A DNA stretch of 64,000 nucleotides from Brevibacillus sp. JNUCC-41 (GTDB lineage Bacteria; Bacillota; Bacilli; Bacillales; DSM-1321), in the NCBI RefSeq assembly GCF_014844095.1, contig NZ_CP062163.1:2761501-2825500 (forward strand), given 5' to 3'. Made by a program: the position numbers and the translations under genes. The notes under the pieces are model-generated. The model was given only the letters and a program-made list of their open reading frames with translations. It did no database searches and was not told the DNA's origin. Below, in pieces: positions 15,978 to 25,430 of this stretch (the first letter of the stretch is position 1; the number at the start of each line of letters is the position of its first letter).

Positions 15978-17450
15978 ATGGGGAAAAAATATCAATTGTT
16001 CATTGATGGGCGATGGGTTGATTCATTATCTGGAAGAACATTTGAATCACTTAATCCTGCAACAGATGAAGTGAATGCTGTAGTTGCCGAGGCTGGTCCG
16101 GAAGATGTTGATTTAGCGGTAAAAGCTGCACGGAGGGCGTTTGAATCTGGCCCATGGGCTGGAATGGCGCCGGGGGATAGGGGAAGGTTACTGAATAAAG
16201 TGGCACAGGCACTGTGGGAGAAAGCTGATATGCTAGCCGAAGTCGAATCACAAGATAACGGGCTGCCAATCAATGAGACAAAATTCATTGCGATGCCAGC
16301 CATGATAGATGTACTCGAATTTTATGCGGGGTTAGCAAATAAAGTCCAGGGAAGTACCCTTGCTTCTCCTAATAGCCGGTTCAATTATACCTTGAAGGAG
16401 CCAATCGGTGTCATAGGAGCCATAGTGCCTTGGAACTTTCCTCTTATGCTGACGATGTGGAAGCTAGCCCCTGCTTTAGCGGCAGGCAATACGATCGTGA
16501 TCAAACCAGCTGAGCAAACTCCTGTAAGCATTCTGGAAATGGTTAAAATCTTTCAAGAAGTCGGAATTCCAGATGGAGTCATCAATGTTATTCCGGGATA
16601 CGGGAAGATAGCGGGGGATGCCCTCTCATCACATCCGGACGTCGATAAAATCGCTTTTACGGGTTCAACGAATACTGGCCGCCTAATCATGCAGGCAGCA
16701 AGTAAGAACTTAAAACCAATCAGCCTTGAATTAGGGGGGAAATCACCAAATATCGTTTTTGATGATGCTTCCATTGAGAATGCAGTGAATGGATCCATGT
16801 TTGGTATCTTCTTCGCCCAAGGCCAAGTATGCGCCTCGGGTACAAGACTTTTTGTGCAGGAAAGCATATATGATCGATTCATGGATTCATTCGTGAAGAA
16901 AGCACAATCCATCCGTGTAGGGAATCCTTTAGATCAAACGACCCAAATGGGACCGCAAGTTTCTTTACAGCAACTGAACAAAATTCAACAGTACGTAGCG
17001 GCCGGACTGGAACAGGGAGCTAATCTTGTCATGGGCGGCGAAAGAAACACGTTGGCAGGAAAAGGCTATTTTTTCACGCCCACCGTTTTTGAGAATGTCA
17101 CCAATGATATGACAATTGCCCGGGAAGAAATTTTTGGGCCGGTTTTGTCGGTCATCAAGTTCAAAGATGAAGAGGATGCATTGAACAAGGCAAATGACAG
17201 CTTGTATGGGTTGGCTTCAGGTTTATGGACCAATGATTTAAAACGGGCGCACCGTATGGTAAGGGGGTTAAAAGCGGGGACGGTGTATGTGAACACGTTT
17301 AGCATGCTTGATAGTACAGCCCCTTTTGGCGGCAGGAAGCAAAGCGGTTTTGGAAGGGAACTGGGCATCCAAGCGATGGATATGTATACGGAAACAAAAA
17401 ATGTGTGGATTGATTTGAATGAGCAAGGCTTGAACTGGTATGGAGTTTAA
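15978..17450 (+). CDS. Aldehyde dehydrogenase, phenylacetaldehyde/betaine-aldehyde type
   Basis: An NAD(P)-dependent aldehyde dehydrogenase of 490 aa. The frame is open from 15936, but ATG 15978 has AAAGGGG at proper distance and gives the usual N-terminus (KKYQLFIDGRWVDSLSGRTF). The catalytic set is present: Asn153 in PWNFP, Glu251 in LELGGKSP and the nucleophile Cys285 in QGQVCASGTR. Overall it resembles phenylacetaldehyde or aminobutyraldehyde dehydrogenases (FeaB/PuuC group). The copper amine oxidase two genes downstream would supply its aldehyde substrate, so the pair likely oxidises an amine to the carboxylic acid. The exact amine is not determined by sequence. Confidence 0.92.
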   Translation: MGKKYQLFIDGRWVDSLSGRTFESLNPATDEVNAVVAEAGPEDVDLAVKAARRAFESGPWAGMAPGDRGRLLNKVAQALWEKADMLAEVESQDNGLPINETKFIAMPAMIDVLEFYAGLANKVQGSTLASPNSRFNYTLKEPIGVIGAIVPWNFPLMLTMWKLAPALAAGNTIVIKPAEQTPVSILEMVKIFQEVGIPDGVINVIPGYGKIAGDALSSHPDVDKIAFTGSTNTGRLIMQAASKNLKPISLELGGKSPNIVFDDASIENAVNGSMFGIFFAQGQVCASGTRLFVQESIYDRFMDSFVKKAQSIRVGNPLDQTTQMGPQVSLQQLNKIQQYVAAGLEQGANLVMGGERNTLAGKGYFFTPTVFENVTNDMTIAREEIFGPVLSVIKFKDEEDALNKANDSLYGLASGLWTNDLKRAHRMVRGLKAGTVYVNTFSMLDSTAPFGGRKQSGFGRELGIQAMDMYTETKNVWIDLNEQGLNWYGV

Positions 17451-17526
17451 GGGCAGGGATTTGATCAGCTCTTCTCACGGGTACTGGCTTAAGTTGGATT
17501 TCCTGCTATCCGCTTGATAAATCCGT

Positions 17527-18477
17527 ATGAATGGGGTGGGTTTACTGAATATTGGCTATCTCTTCATCTTATTGAATATGATTGTTTTAGGTCTTTCAAT
17601 CCCGGCCGGCAGTGTAGCAATGGCAACCATTCCCGTATGGCTGTTTACGGCCATGACGCTTGGCATCGCTTGTATGATCTTACTGCCAGCAGCGAAAATA
17701 TACGAAAGAATCAAGTGGAAAGGGCTAGGATATAAAACGTACTTCGGGATATTCATGCAATCCCTTTTTACCGTTACATTATATACGGTCTTCCTTTTAT
17801 ATGGTTTGAAATACTCTAGTGTGATAGCGGCTGGAATCATAAATAGTATGGTGCCAGCCGTAACGCTGGTTCTTTCCTTCATATTATTGGGAGAAAGATT
17901 GAACATCCGTAAGGGCATAGCCATCATGCTAGCTGTTTCAGCTGTTCTGGTAATGGAGCTCGCAGGTGCGAGTACTGAGGGGGAATCCAGTGCATTAGGG
18001 ATTGCTTTCATGATATTGGCAGTTGTGTCATTGGGCTTGTTTTTTGTATATGCAAAGAAATTCGCAGTGGATGTGCCACCGGTGACAATGGCCGCAGGAC
18101 TGTGCTTAATGGGTTTTCTAACTACGCTGCCGATGGCCATTCATGAGGCGATATCCTTTGATTGGGGAAAAATGACGCTTGGTTTATGGGGGGCTGTCAT
18201 AGCCTATACCTTGCTTGGGTGGGTATTTGCTTATATTTTCACGTACTTAGGAATTTCAAAGGTACCAGCAAGCACCATCGGGATGGCAACGGCAATCATC
18301 CCGATTACTGCAATGCTATATGCCGTGTTATTCCTGGGGGATAAATTACGAAAGGTCGATATCATTGCGACTGTTTTATTAATACTATCGATATTCATTG
18401 CAGAATCAAAAGAAAGTGTAAAGGAAGGAAAAGAGTCCATTCCAGTTATCGGGAAAGATGATGCGGTAGGCAAATGA
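17527..18477 (+). CDS. EamA-family (DMT) transporter
   Basis: A 316-aa protein with ten hydrophobic segments and two EamA repeats: the first contains LKYSSVIAAGIINSMVPAVTLVLS and LLGERLNIRKGIAIML, the second GISKVPASTIGMATAIIPI and FLGDKLRKVDIIATVLL. It is probably an exporter or importer of a small metabolite. The Shine-Dalgarno sequence before ATG 17527 is weak. It lies between the aldehyde dehydrogenase and the amine oxidase on the same strand, which suggests a role in uptake of the amine or export of the acid product. Confidence 0.85.
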   Translation: MNGVGLLNIGYLFILLNMIVLGLSIPAGSVAMATIPVWLFTAMTLGIACMILLPAAKIYERIKWKGLGYKTYFGIFMQSLFTVTLYTVFLLYGLKYSSVIAAGIINSMVPAVTLVLSFILLGERLNIRKGIAIMLAVSAVLVMELAGASTEGESSALGIAFMILAVVSLGLFFVYAKKFAVDVPPVTMAAGLCLMGFLTTLPMAIHEAISFDWGKMTLGLWGAVIAYTLLGWVFAYIFTYLGISKVPASTIGMATAIIPITAMLYAVLFLGDKLRKVDIIATVLLILSIFIAESKESVKEGKESIPVIGKDDAVGK

Positions 18478-18562
18478 AATCTGCACTTTATACACGAGTC
18501 ACTTCGAGGGAAAGTTTACTTAATAGATAGAATGATATTTTAACTATAAGGGAGAGGTTAAT

Positions 18563-20515
18563 ATGGAAAAAACGTCTAGTATGAAAGTGACGAGGGAAAA
18601 TCATCCGCTTGATCCATTAACGGCCGAAGAACTTAAACTGACGGTCCAGATTTTAAAACGTGATAAAGGATTGGATGACCATTACCGCTTTGCTAACATC
18701 AGCTTACTGGAACCTGCAAAATCCATTGTTCTGGGTTATCGGGAAGAAAAACGAATCAATAGAGAAGCATTCTGTATCATTCTTCATAATAAAGAGGGAA
18801 AAACATATGAGGCTGTAGTTTCCTTAACGGAAGGCAGCATAAGGTCATGGAAACTTATTCCGGGAGTGCAGCCATCCATAATGGCTGATGAATTCATGGA
18901 GTGTCAGGAAGTCGTGAAACGCCACCCTGAGATGATGAAAGCCTTTGCCAAAAGAGGGCTTACGAATATGGATGATATCATGGTCGATCCATGGTCAGCA
19001 GGGAATTTTGGAATCGAAGAGGAAGTGGATGTACGAATCGTCAGGGCTTTATGTTATTACCGTACATCATTATATGATAATGGGTATGCTCGTCCCATTT
19101 CAGGATTATATGTCCTTGTAGACTTAAATAAGATGGAAGTCCTCAAGATTGTGGATAAAGGTGTCATACCATTTCCGCCGCTTGATGGAAATTATACACC
19201 TGATCAAGTAGGTAACATGAGGCAGGATGTTAAACCTTTGGAAATAGTCCAACCCAAAGGACCAAGTTTCACGACGGAAGGCCATGTGATAGATTGGCAA
19301 AAATGGAATATCCGTTTTGGTTTCAACTCCCGGGAAGGTCTTGTCCTTCATACGGTCAGTTACAATGATGATGGAGTGCAGCGGCCAATCCTGTATAGAG
19401 CTTCTTTATCCGAGATGGTGGTGCCTTATGGCGATCCAACAGATCCGGTGAACAGGAACAATGCTTTCGATGCAGGGGAATACGGCATTGGCATGTTGGC
19501 GAACTCACTAGAACTCGGGTGTGACTGTCTAGGTGAGATAAAGTACTTTGACGCGAATCTGGTGGATAGTAAAGGGAATGTAATTCATATCAAAAATGCA
19601 ATTTGTTTACATGAGGAGGATTTTGGAATCGGGTGGAAACATACGGATTGGAGGACAGGTCATGTTGAAGTTCGCCGTTCAAGAAGATTGGTCCTATCGA
19701 GCATTTCGACAGTTGGAAATTACGAATATGGATTTTATTGGTATTTCTTTCAGGATGGGACGATACAGTTTGAAGTGAAATTGACAGGCATATTGCATAC
19801 ACAAGCCATCGAACCTGACCGGAAGCACCCGCATGGCAATTTGGTTGCACCTCAATTATTTGCTGCACACCATCAGCATTTCTTTAATATGAGGCTTGAT
19901 ATGATGGTTGATGGAATTAAAAATTCAGTTTATGAAGTCAATACAAAAAGTATGGAAAAAGGACCGGACAACCCATATGGAAATGGCTTCTACCCGGTTT
20001 CGACTTTGCTTAAAAATGAATCCGAGGCGGTCCGGGACCTAGATTTGCGCACAGCGCGTTTCTGGAAAATCGTCAATCCATCAAAAACGAATATATTGGG
20101 GGAACCGGTTGGTTATAAATTGTTTGCCGGGGAGAACTGTTTCCCGTTCGCCCATGATGATTCGCATTTATTAAAACGGGCTGGATTTATAAAACATCAT
20201 TTTTGGGTGACGCCATTCGATCCTGAAGAACAGTTTGCATCAGGGAGATACCCAAACCAACATGCAGGTGGGGATGGGTTGGAAGAGTGGGTTAAGGCCG
20301 AGCGCTCCATTGAAAATGAAGATGTGGTGGTCTGGTATAACATGGGCCACCATCATATAACCCGACCTGAAGATTGGCCAGTCATGCCTACCGCTTATAT
20401 TAGCTTCATTTTGAAACCGACGGGCTTTTTCAATCGGAATCCAGCTCTTGACGTGCCTCCCTCAAAACCAAAGAATTCAGCTTGCCAGATGGGCGGTAAT
20501 TCTTCCTGTCATTAA
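18563..20515 (+). CDS. Copper-containing primary-amine oxidase (TPQ enzyme)
   Basis: A 650-aa copper/topaquinone amine oxidase, which converts primary amines with O2 to aldehyde, ammonia and H2O2. The signature NYEYG contains Tyr387, the residue that becomes topaquinone. The catalytic base is Asp303 in AFDAGEYGIG. The copper ligands are His437 and His439 in HHQHFF and a third His in the GHHHITR cluster (596-598). No signal peptide is visible (MEKTSSMKVTRENHPLDPL), so the enzyme appears cytosolic, unlike periplasmic E. coli TynA. AAGGGAGAGG precedes the ATG. It fits in one functional unit with the dehydrogenase and EamA transporter. Confidence 0.95.
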   Translation: MEKTSSMKVTRENHPLDPLTAEELKLTVQILKRDKGLDDHYRFANISLLEPAKSIVLGYREEKRINREAFCIILHNKEGKTYEAVVSLTEGSIRSWKLIPGVQPSIMADEFMECQEVVKRHPEMMKAFAKRGLTNMDDIMVDPWSAGNFGIEEEVDVRIVRALCYYRTSLYDNGYARPISGLYVLVDLNKMEVLKIVDKGVIPFPPLDGNYTPDQVGNMRQDVKPLEIVQPKGPSFTTEGHVIDWQKWNIRFGFNSREGLVLHTVSYNDDGVQRPILYRASLSEMVVPYGDPTDPVNRNNAFDAGEYGIGMLANSLELGCDCLGEIKYFDANLVDSKGNVIHIKNAICLHEEDFGIGWKHTDWRTGHVEVRRSRRLVLSSISTVGNYEYGFYWYFFQDGTIQFEVKLTGILHTQAIEPDRKHPHGNLVAPQLFAAHHQHFFNMRLDMMVDGIKNSVYEVNTKSMEKGPDNPYGNGFYPVSTLLKNESEAVRDLDLRTARFWKIVNPSKTNILGEPVGYKLFAGENCFPFAHDDSHLLKRAGFIKHHFWVTPFDPEEQFASGRYPNQHAGGDGLEEWVKAERSIENEDVVVWYNMGHHHITRPEDWPVMPTAYISFILKPTGFFNRNPALDVPPSKPKNSACQMGGNSSCH

Positions 20516-20551
20516 AAATAAATCGTTTCACTATTGCTCGTAAAGGGGGAA

Positions 20552-21136
20552 ATGAATCGCATGCTGCTGCTGACCAGTTTTATGATAGTCATGGCATATA
20601 CAGTTTACTTTTCTAAAAAAGCTCATCAGAAAAAAGAGCATATTGGTGTTAGCCTGGGAAAATGCATGGTCATGATGTTAAGCATGACCACAAGTTTAAC
20701 CTTAAGTTTAATGCTGTCATTCCTTTTGCCCGGCAAGCTGGCGGTTTTAACCGTCCTGGCTATCGCATTATGTGCAGTGGCAGCAGCAATCATCGGAAGG
20801 CCTTTCGGTTTAACAGCGGTTATGGAATCTCTATCAACAACTCTGATGGGGGCAATGATGGGAGCCATGCTTGGGGTCATGCTGCCTCTTGATTCACAAA
20901 CTTTCATGCTAGTTTCGATGGATCTGATCTACCTTGCCAGTATATTCTTTGTGACTTTTTATATAAAAAGAGAGGATGTAAAAGAACTAAAAAGTGGGAG
21001 GGGATTTGCACCTTTCTATCTGACACTCTTGTTCTCCATCATTATTATCGGAACGACGGCTGTTTGGGAAAGTGATTATTTCAAGGTCGGTGATGATTCG
21101 GAAATGGACATGCAACATCATCAACATGGTGGGTAG
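20552..21136 (+). CDS. Integral membrane protein with His-rich tail, linked to amine oxidase
   Basis: A 194-aa protein with about five hydrophobic segments; the middle ones are unusually Met-rich and small-residue-rich (MVMMLSMTTSLTLSLMLSFL, LMGAMMGAMLGVMLP). It ends in the acidic, His-rich tail SEMDMQHHQHGG. Met-rich membrane helices with a terminal MDMQHHQH are suggestive of copper handling, which would fit the copper-dependent oxidase just upstream (36-bp gap). The family is not recognised with certainty. The start at ATG 20552 has AAAGGGGGAAATGAATCGC context; the frame is open from 20534. Confidence 0.7.
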   Translation: MNRMLLLTSFMIVMAYTVYFSKKAHQKKEHIGVSLGKCMVMMLSMTTSLTLSLMLSFLLPGKLAVLTVLAIALCAVAAAIIGRPFGLTAVMESLSTTLMGAMMGAMLGVMLPLDSQTFMLVSMDLIYLASIFFVTFYIKREDVKELKSGRGFAPFYLTLLFSIIIIGTTAVWESDYFKVGDDSEMDMQHHQHGG

Positions 21137-21157
21137 CTGCAATAATGTCACTAACAT

Positions 21158-21188
21158 CAAAAAGGGCTGCATCTGCAGCCCTTTTTGT
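21158..21188 (+). terminator. Terminator of the amine oxidase cluster
   Basis: CAAAAAGGGCTGCA and TGCAGCCCTTTTTG form a nearly uninterrupted stem with a T5 tail. Confidence 0.85.
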
Positions 21189-21305
21189 GTTGCGGAAACA
21201 TTTCATAAAATTTCCAAGGGTCATTTCAAATAATGCGAACATATTAAAAGAAGACAAATTGAAATTTCCTGCTTAGTTTTGAACATACATATATGGGGGT
21301 TGTAA

Positions 21306-22160
21306 ATGGATATATTATTAGCTCTCTTACCGGCATTATTCTGGGGAAGCATCGTTTTATTTAATGTGAAACTCGGGGGAGGACCCTATAGTCAAACACT
21401 AGGTACAACGATTGGCGCCTTGATTTTTTCAATTGGTGTTTATATTTTTGCAGATATTAAGTTGTCACTCCTGGTGTTTGGAGTCGGAGTCGTATCTGGA
21501 TTGTTTTGGGCCGTTGGACAAGCTAACCAGCTTAAGAGCATTGATTTAATGGGAGTTTCCAAAACGATGCCAATATCAACAGGATTGCAGCTCATAGCAA
21601 CCACTTTATTCGGGGTCATCGTTTTTAACGAATGGTCTACAAAGAAAGCGATTATTTTAGGCGTTTTGGCTTTAGTCTTCATCATTATAGGAATCGTCTT
21701 GACCTCCTTGGAAGATAAAGAATCGAAAGAGGGCAAGTCGGGAAACTTGAAGAAAGGAATCGTTATTCTCCTCATCTCGACATTCGGTTATTTGGTTTAT
21801 GTGGTCGTGGCCCGTCTTTTTGATGTTAACGGGTGGTCAGCGTTGTTCCCTCAAGCGATAGGGATGGTGATAGGCGGTCTGTTATTGACTTTTAAACATA
21901 AACCGTTTAACAAATATACGATTCGCAATATCATTCCGGGATTGATATGGGCTGCAGGGAACATGTTTTTATTCATATCCCAGCCCCGTGTAGGCGTGGC
22001 TACTAGTTTTTCCCTTTCACAAATGGGCATAGTCATCTCAACTATTGGCGGGATCATCATTTTACGTGAAAAGAAAACGAAGCGCCAACTAATTGGAATT
22101 GTAATTGGAATTATCTTGATCATCATAGCTGGGATTATGCTCGGGGTGGCAAAAAGTTAA
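21306..22160 (+). CDS. glcU: Glucose uptake protein GlcU (GRP family)
   Basis: A 284-aa protein with ten membrane segments of the glucose/ribose porter family: DILLALLPALFWGSIVLFNV at the start, GANQ-like GQANQLKSIDLMGVSKTMP, and GAAGN-like WAAGNMFLFISQPRVGVATS. It imports glucose by proton symport. The ATG follows ATGGGGGTTGTAA. It is followed after 18 bp by gdh, as in B. subtilis and B. megaterium, where the pair is expressed in the forespore under sigma-G and supports germination on glucose. Confidence 0.95.
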   Translation: MDILLALLPALFWGSIVLFNVKLGGGPYSQTLGTTIGALIFSIGVYIFADIKLSLLVFGVGVVSGLFWAVGQANQLKSIDLMGVSKTMPISTGLQLIATTLFGVIVFNEWSTKKAIILGVLALVFIIIGIVLTSLEDKESKEGKSGNLKKGIVILLISTFGYLVYVVVARLFDVNGWSALFPQAIGMVIGGLLLTFKHKPFNKYTIRNIIPGLIWAAGNMFLFISQPRVGVATSFSLSQMGIVISTIGGIIILREKKTKRQLIGIVIGIILIIIAGIMLGVAKS

Positions 22161-22178
22161 TAATTGGAGGGTGATTAA

Positions 22179-22964
<786 letters not shown>

Positions 22965-22986
22965 ATGTAGTTTAATTTGATGCAAT

Positions 22987-23023
22987 AAGAATCCCAGCAG
23001 GAACATTCCTGCTGGGATTCTTG
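22987..23023. terminator. Bidirectional terminator between gdh and the FMN reductase gene
   Basis: A perfect long stem AAGAATCCCAGCAGGAA / TTCCTGCTGGGATTCTT with a 2-nt loop separates the convergent genes and has T-rich sequence on each exit side. Confidence 0.85.
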
Positions 23024-23034
23024 TTAAACATGCA

Positions 23035-23580
23035 TTAACGAGTATGATGATTATACCAGCTAATGAAGTTATCGACGACCGTATCGATAAACTGGACAGT
23101 CGACTCATGTGTAAGCTTGCCTTCGTTATCGATTTTGTCATGAACTGCACCAACATATACTTCATTTCCGGGAAGGAGCGGGGAGGAGATGCCTAATGCG
23201 AATAGGATCTCACGTAAATGCAATTGAGCTTTAACCGTTCCTAATTGCCCCATTGACGCACCCATGATCCATGAAGGTTTGCCGATCAAGACTTTATCGA
23301 CACGTGATAACCAATCGATTGCATTGCCCAATACGCCTGGAATCGTACCATTGTATTCAGGTGTTACCCACAAGACTGCATCTGCTTCAGCCACTTTGCT
23401 TTTAAATTCTTTAACAACTAATGGAGGGTCATTTTCAATATCTTGATCATAAAAAGGTAAATCCCGAATGGTCAAGATTTCAAGATCAAATCGATCTTGA
23501 TATCTAGTTTGAATATATTTTGCTAGCTTAAGGTTGTAAGACTCTTTACGAATACTTCCCACTATTGCAACAACTTTCAT
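23035..23580 (-). CDS. NADPH-dependent FMN reductase family protein
   Basis: A 181-aa flavodoxin-like protein. The FMN phosphate loop GSIRKESYN lies near the N-terminus, and TPEYNGTIPGVLGNAIDWLS is the diagnostic NAD(P)H:FMN reductase motif. It probably reduces quinones, azo compounds or free FMN. The start is ATG 23580 after TTGGAGGTATTGAAG; the longer frame begins inside that ribosome binding site. It stands alone on the minus strand, convergent with gdh. Confidence 0.9.
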   Translation of the reverse strand: MKVVAIVGSIRKESYNLKLAKYIQTRYQDRFDLEILTIRDLPFYDQDIENDPPLVVKEFKSKVAEADAVLWVTPEYNGTIPGVLGNAIDWLSRVDKVLIGKPSWIMGASMGQLGTVKAQLHLREILFALGISSPLLPGNEVYVGAVHDKIDNEGKLTHESTVQFIDTVVDNFISWYNHHTR

Positions 23581-23686
23581 CTTCAATACCTCCAAGGATT
23601 ATTAATGGATAATCATGTAAATGTGATCCATTTACCTATTATAATTGGAATATAGATGAAAGGGAAAAAGGATGCTTGAGAAATAA

Positions 23687-24655
23687 TCATTCTGCGGATC
23701 GCCCTTCATTCACACCACGATGGAAATGCTTCTCCATGACATAGCCAAAAAAGGAGGCAAGCATTTGTTGAAACAGCATGCCAAGTACAACGGGAACAGC
23801 TACGGCAGCAGGGAAATAGGTTGTTGCAAGAACGGCTCCAGCACTGATATTTCGCATACCGCCTGTAAATGTCAAGGTGATGATATCCGCCTTTTCCCAT
23901 CTTAAAAATGCACCGACCATCCAAGAAAGGGCATAACCTGAAGCTGCTATGAACAAAACCAGGAAGGCCATGATCATTAATTTCTTATCGAAATGGGTTA
24001 AGTAAGGAGCGATTTTTGAACTGTTCAATATGACTACGATTCCAACGCTTATCTTGGAAAATGGAGCTAAGCGGGGAGATAGTGTATATTGTATTCTCCC
24101 TTTTGTAGCCTGATTCAAGAACATGGCAAGCATGGAGGGAAGAACGACCATTCCGATTAATCCTTTCACAATCGATCCCAAATCCATTTCAATCGAACCG
24201 CCTCCAAGAAGGGAAACACTGTAAGGAACGATGAATGGCGAGAGAAGGGTGTCGATCAAGATGATGGTTAGGGCAAGTATGGCATTCCCATTATAAATGG
24301 ATACCCAGATCATACTGGTGACACCGGTTGGAATCACTACAGCCAGGACTAGTCCGGTAATCGTGAAAGCATCACCATGAAACACTAAGTGGCCGAGACC
24401 AAAAGCCCAAATAGGCATGAGCATATGAAGGATGAGCAATACGATGAAAACCGGTAAAGGGTGGGTGACGGCCTGTTGCAAAGATTTAAAGTTGGAGCCT
24501 AAACTTCCGGAAAATGTAATGAAGGCGAATATCCATGGAACAAGAAAGGTGTAATCGATTAGATGTCCGGCCAATAATACCCCAATCACCACGCTTAACG
24601 GAGTGATGAGGGGCATGATTTTATCCATTTGTTCATTTAATTTTTTCAAAATCAT
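23687..24655 (-). CDS. Bile acid:sodium symporter (BASS) family transporter
   Basis: A 322-aa membrane protein with nine or ten hydrophobic segments. SGSLGSNFKSLQQAV, VVIPTGVTSMIWVSI and the C-terminal TFTGGMRNISAGAVLATTYF match the BASS family, whose members import organic anions with Na+ (pantoate, keto acids or similar in bacteria). No substrate can be assigned. GGAAGTGGATGA precedes the ATG. The divergent neighbour is an Rrf2 regulator 244 bp away, and a palindrome lies in between. Confidence 0.85.
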   Translation of the reverse strand: MILKKLNEQMDKIMPLITPLSVVIGVLLAGHLIDYTFLVPWIFAFITFSGSLGSNFKSLQQAVTHPLPVFIVLLILHMLMPIWAFGLGHLVFHGDAFTITGLVLAVVIPTGVTSMIWVSIYNGNAILALTIILIDTLLSPFIVPYSVSLLGGGSIEMDLGSIVKGLIGMVVLPSMLAMFLNQATKGRIQYTLSPRLAPFSKISVGIVVILNSSKIAPYLTHFDKKLMIMAFLVLFIAASGYALSWMVGAFLRWEKADIITLTFTGGMRNISAGAVLATTYFPAAVAVPVVLGMLFQQMLASFFGYVMEKHFHRGVNEGRSAE

Positions 24656-24718
24656 TCATCCACTTCCTAAGCTATTCTATTAAGTAAGTTTACCATATTC
24701 CTAAAGAGATAATTTGTA

Positions 24719-24735
24719 AGACAAGTAATTTGTCT
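24719..24735. promoter_or_regulatory. Palindrome AGACAAGTAATTTGTCT in a divergent promoter region
   Basis: Perfect 6-bp arms AGACAA / TTGTCT lie around a 5-bp centre, 64 bp upstream of the BASS transporter start and 165 bp upstream of the Rrf2 gene. It has the size of a dimeric repressor site. The cognate regulator is unknown. Confidence 0.4.
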
Positions 24736-24899
24736 GTTTATTTTCGGAATAGTGAAAAGCATGTATTGGAAGGATTCATCGTTCCAAAAAGGATTTTCCC
24801 GATTATGTTCATTAACAAGAGATTTTGTCAGGTTTGCTCGATGCATCGTTGTATATTCATCGAAAAATAGTTTAAAGTAGAGGGGAGAGGTGAGGAGAA

Positions 24900-25316
24900 A
24901 TGTCAGAAAAGGTTTCCAGTATAATGTGGTTTAGTCTTGCAGTACAAGCCCTGCTTGTTCTTGCTGATCATGATGGATTATGCAATAGTAATAAATTGGC
25001 TGATAAGCTTGATTCGGAGTCAGGTTTTCTTAGAAAAATATTAAGTAATTTAGTGAAGGCAGGGCTGATTAAAGCAAAGGAAGGCAGGGATGGAGGTTAT
25101 TCACTTTCCAAAAATCCCGACCAAATCATTCTTGCAGATATATACGCTGCAATTAAATCCGAACCTTTTTCAAAGGGCTTTCTTGATGTGAATGATAAGA
25201 AATGCTTTCAACCATCTTCACGCGAAGCTTTATGCGGATTGAAAAACGAGATGGAGAGCTGGATTATACAAGGCTTGGAGCAGAAAACGATTGCTGATTT
25301 ACTTTCAAAATCATAA
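24900..25316 (+). CDS. Rrf2-family transcriptional regulator
   Basis: A 138-aa protein with the Rrf2 winged helix: NSNKLADKLDSESGFLRKIL for the DNA-contacting helices, then the wing AGLIKAKEGRDGGYSLSK. It contains only two Cys (Cys34 version aside, KKCFQPSSREALC in the C-terminal part) rather than the three-Cys Fe-S cluster set of IscR/NsrR, so Fe-S binding is doubtful; a thiol switch is possible. GGGGAGAGGTGAGGAGAA precedes ATG. It has its own terminator and lies upstream of a nitroreductase gene whose promoter carries a clear inverted repeat. Confidence 0.88.
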   Translation: MSEKVSSIMWFSLAVQALLVLADHDGLCNSNKLADKLDSESGFLRKILSNLVKAGLIKAKEGRDGGYSLSKNPDQIILADIYAAIKSEPFSKGFLDVNDKKCFQPSSREALCGLKNEMESWIIQGLEQKTIADLLSKS

Positions 25317-25318
25317 TG

Positions 25319-25350
25319 TAAAAAACGAAACTGAAAGGGTTTCGTTTTTT
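25319..25350 (+). terminator. Terminator of the Rrf2 gene
   Basis: AAAAAACGAAACTGAAAGGG then TTTCGTTTTTT: a stem AAAACGAAA / TTTCGTTTT with a T6 tail, directly after the stop. Confidence 0.8.
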
Positions 25351-25361
25351 ATAAACTGTAT

Positions 25362-25410
25362 TTGACAAAAGAACAGTATGCGTTATATACTGTTCCTGTA
25401 TTAATTACAG
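25362..25410 (+). promoter_or_regulatory. Promoter with operator for the nitroreductase gene
   Basis: TTGACA (25362-25367) and TATACT (25386-25391) are spaced 18 nt. A perfect inverted repeat GAACAGTAT (25371-25379) / ATACTGTTC (25387-25395) covers the spacer and -10 box, and a second short dyad CTGTA-TTAAT-TACAG (25396-25410) abuts it. Binding there would block RNA polymerase, so this looks like a repressor operator. Confidence 0.75.
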
Positions 25411-25430
25411 TTAAATGGAGGTCATTATAA

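Noticed and set aside
21240..21290. Sigma-G promoter for glcU-gdh (TGAAAT-N18-CATACAT)
   Set aside because: The match is fair, but the -10 box would end only 15 bp before the start codon, leaving no room for a leader with the ribosome binding site.
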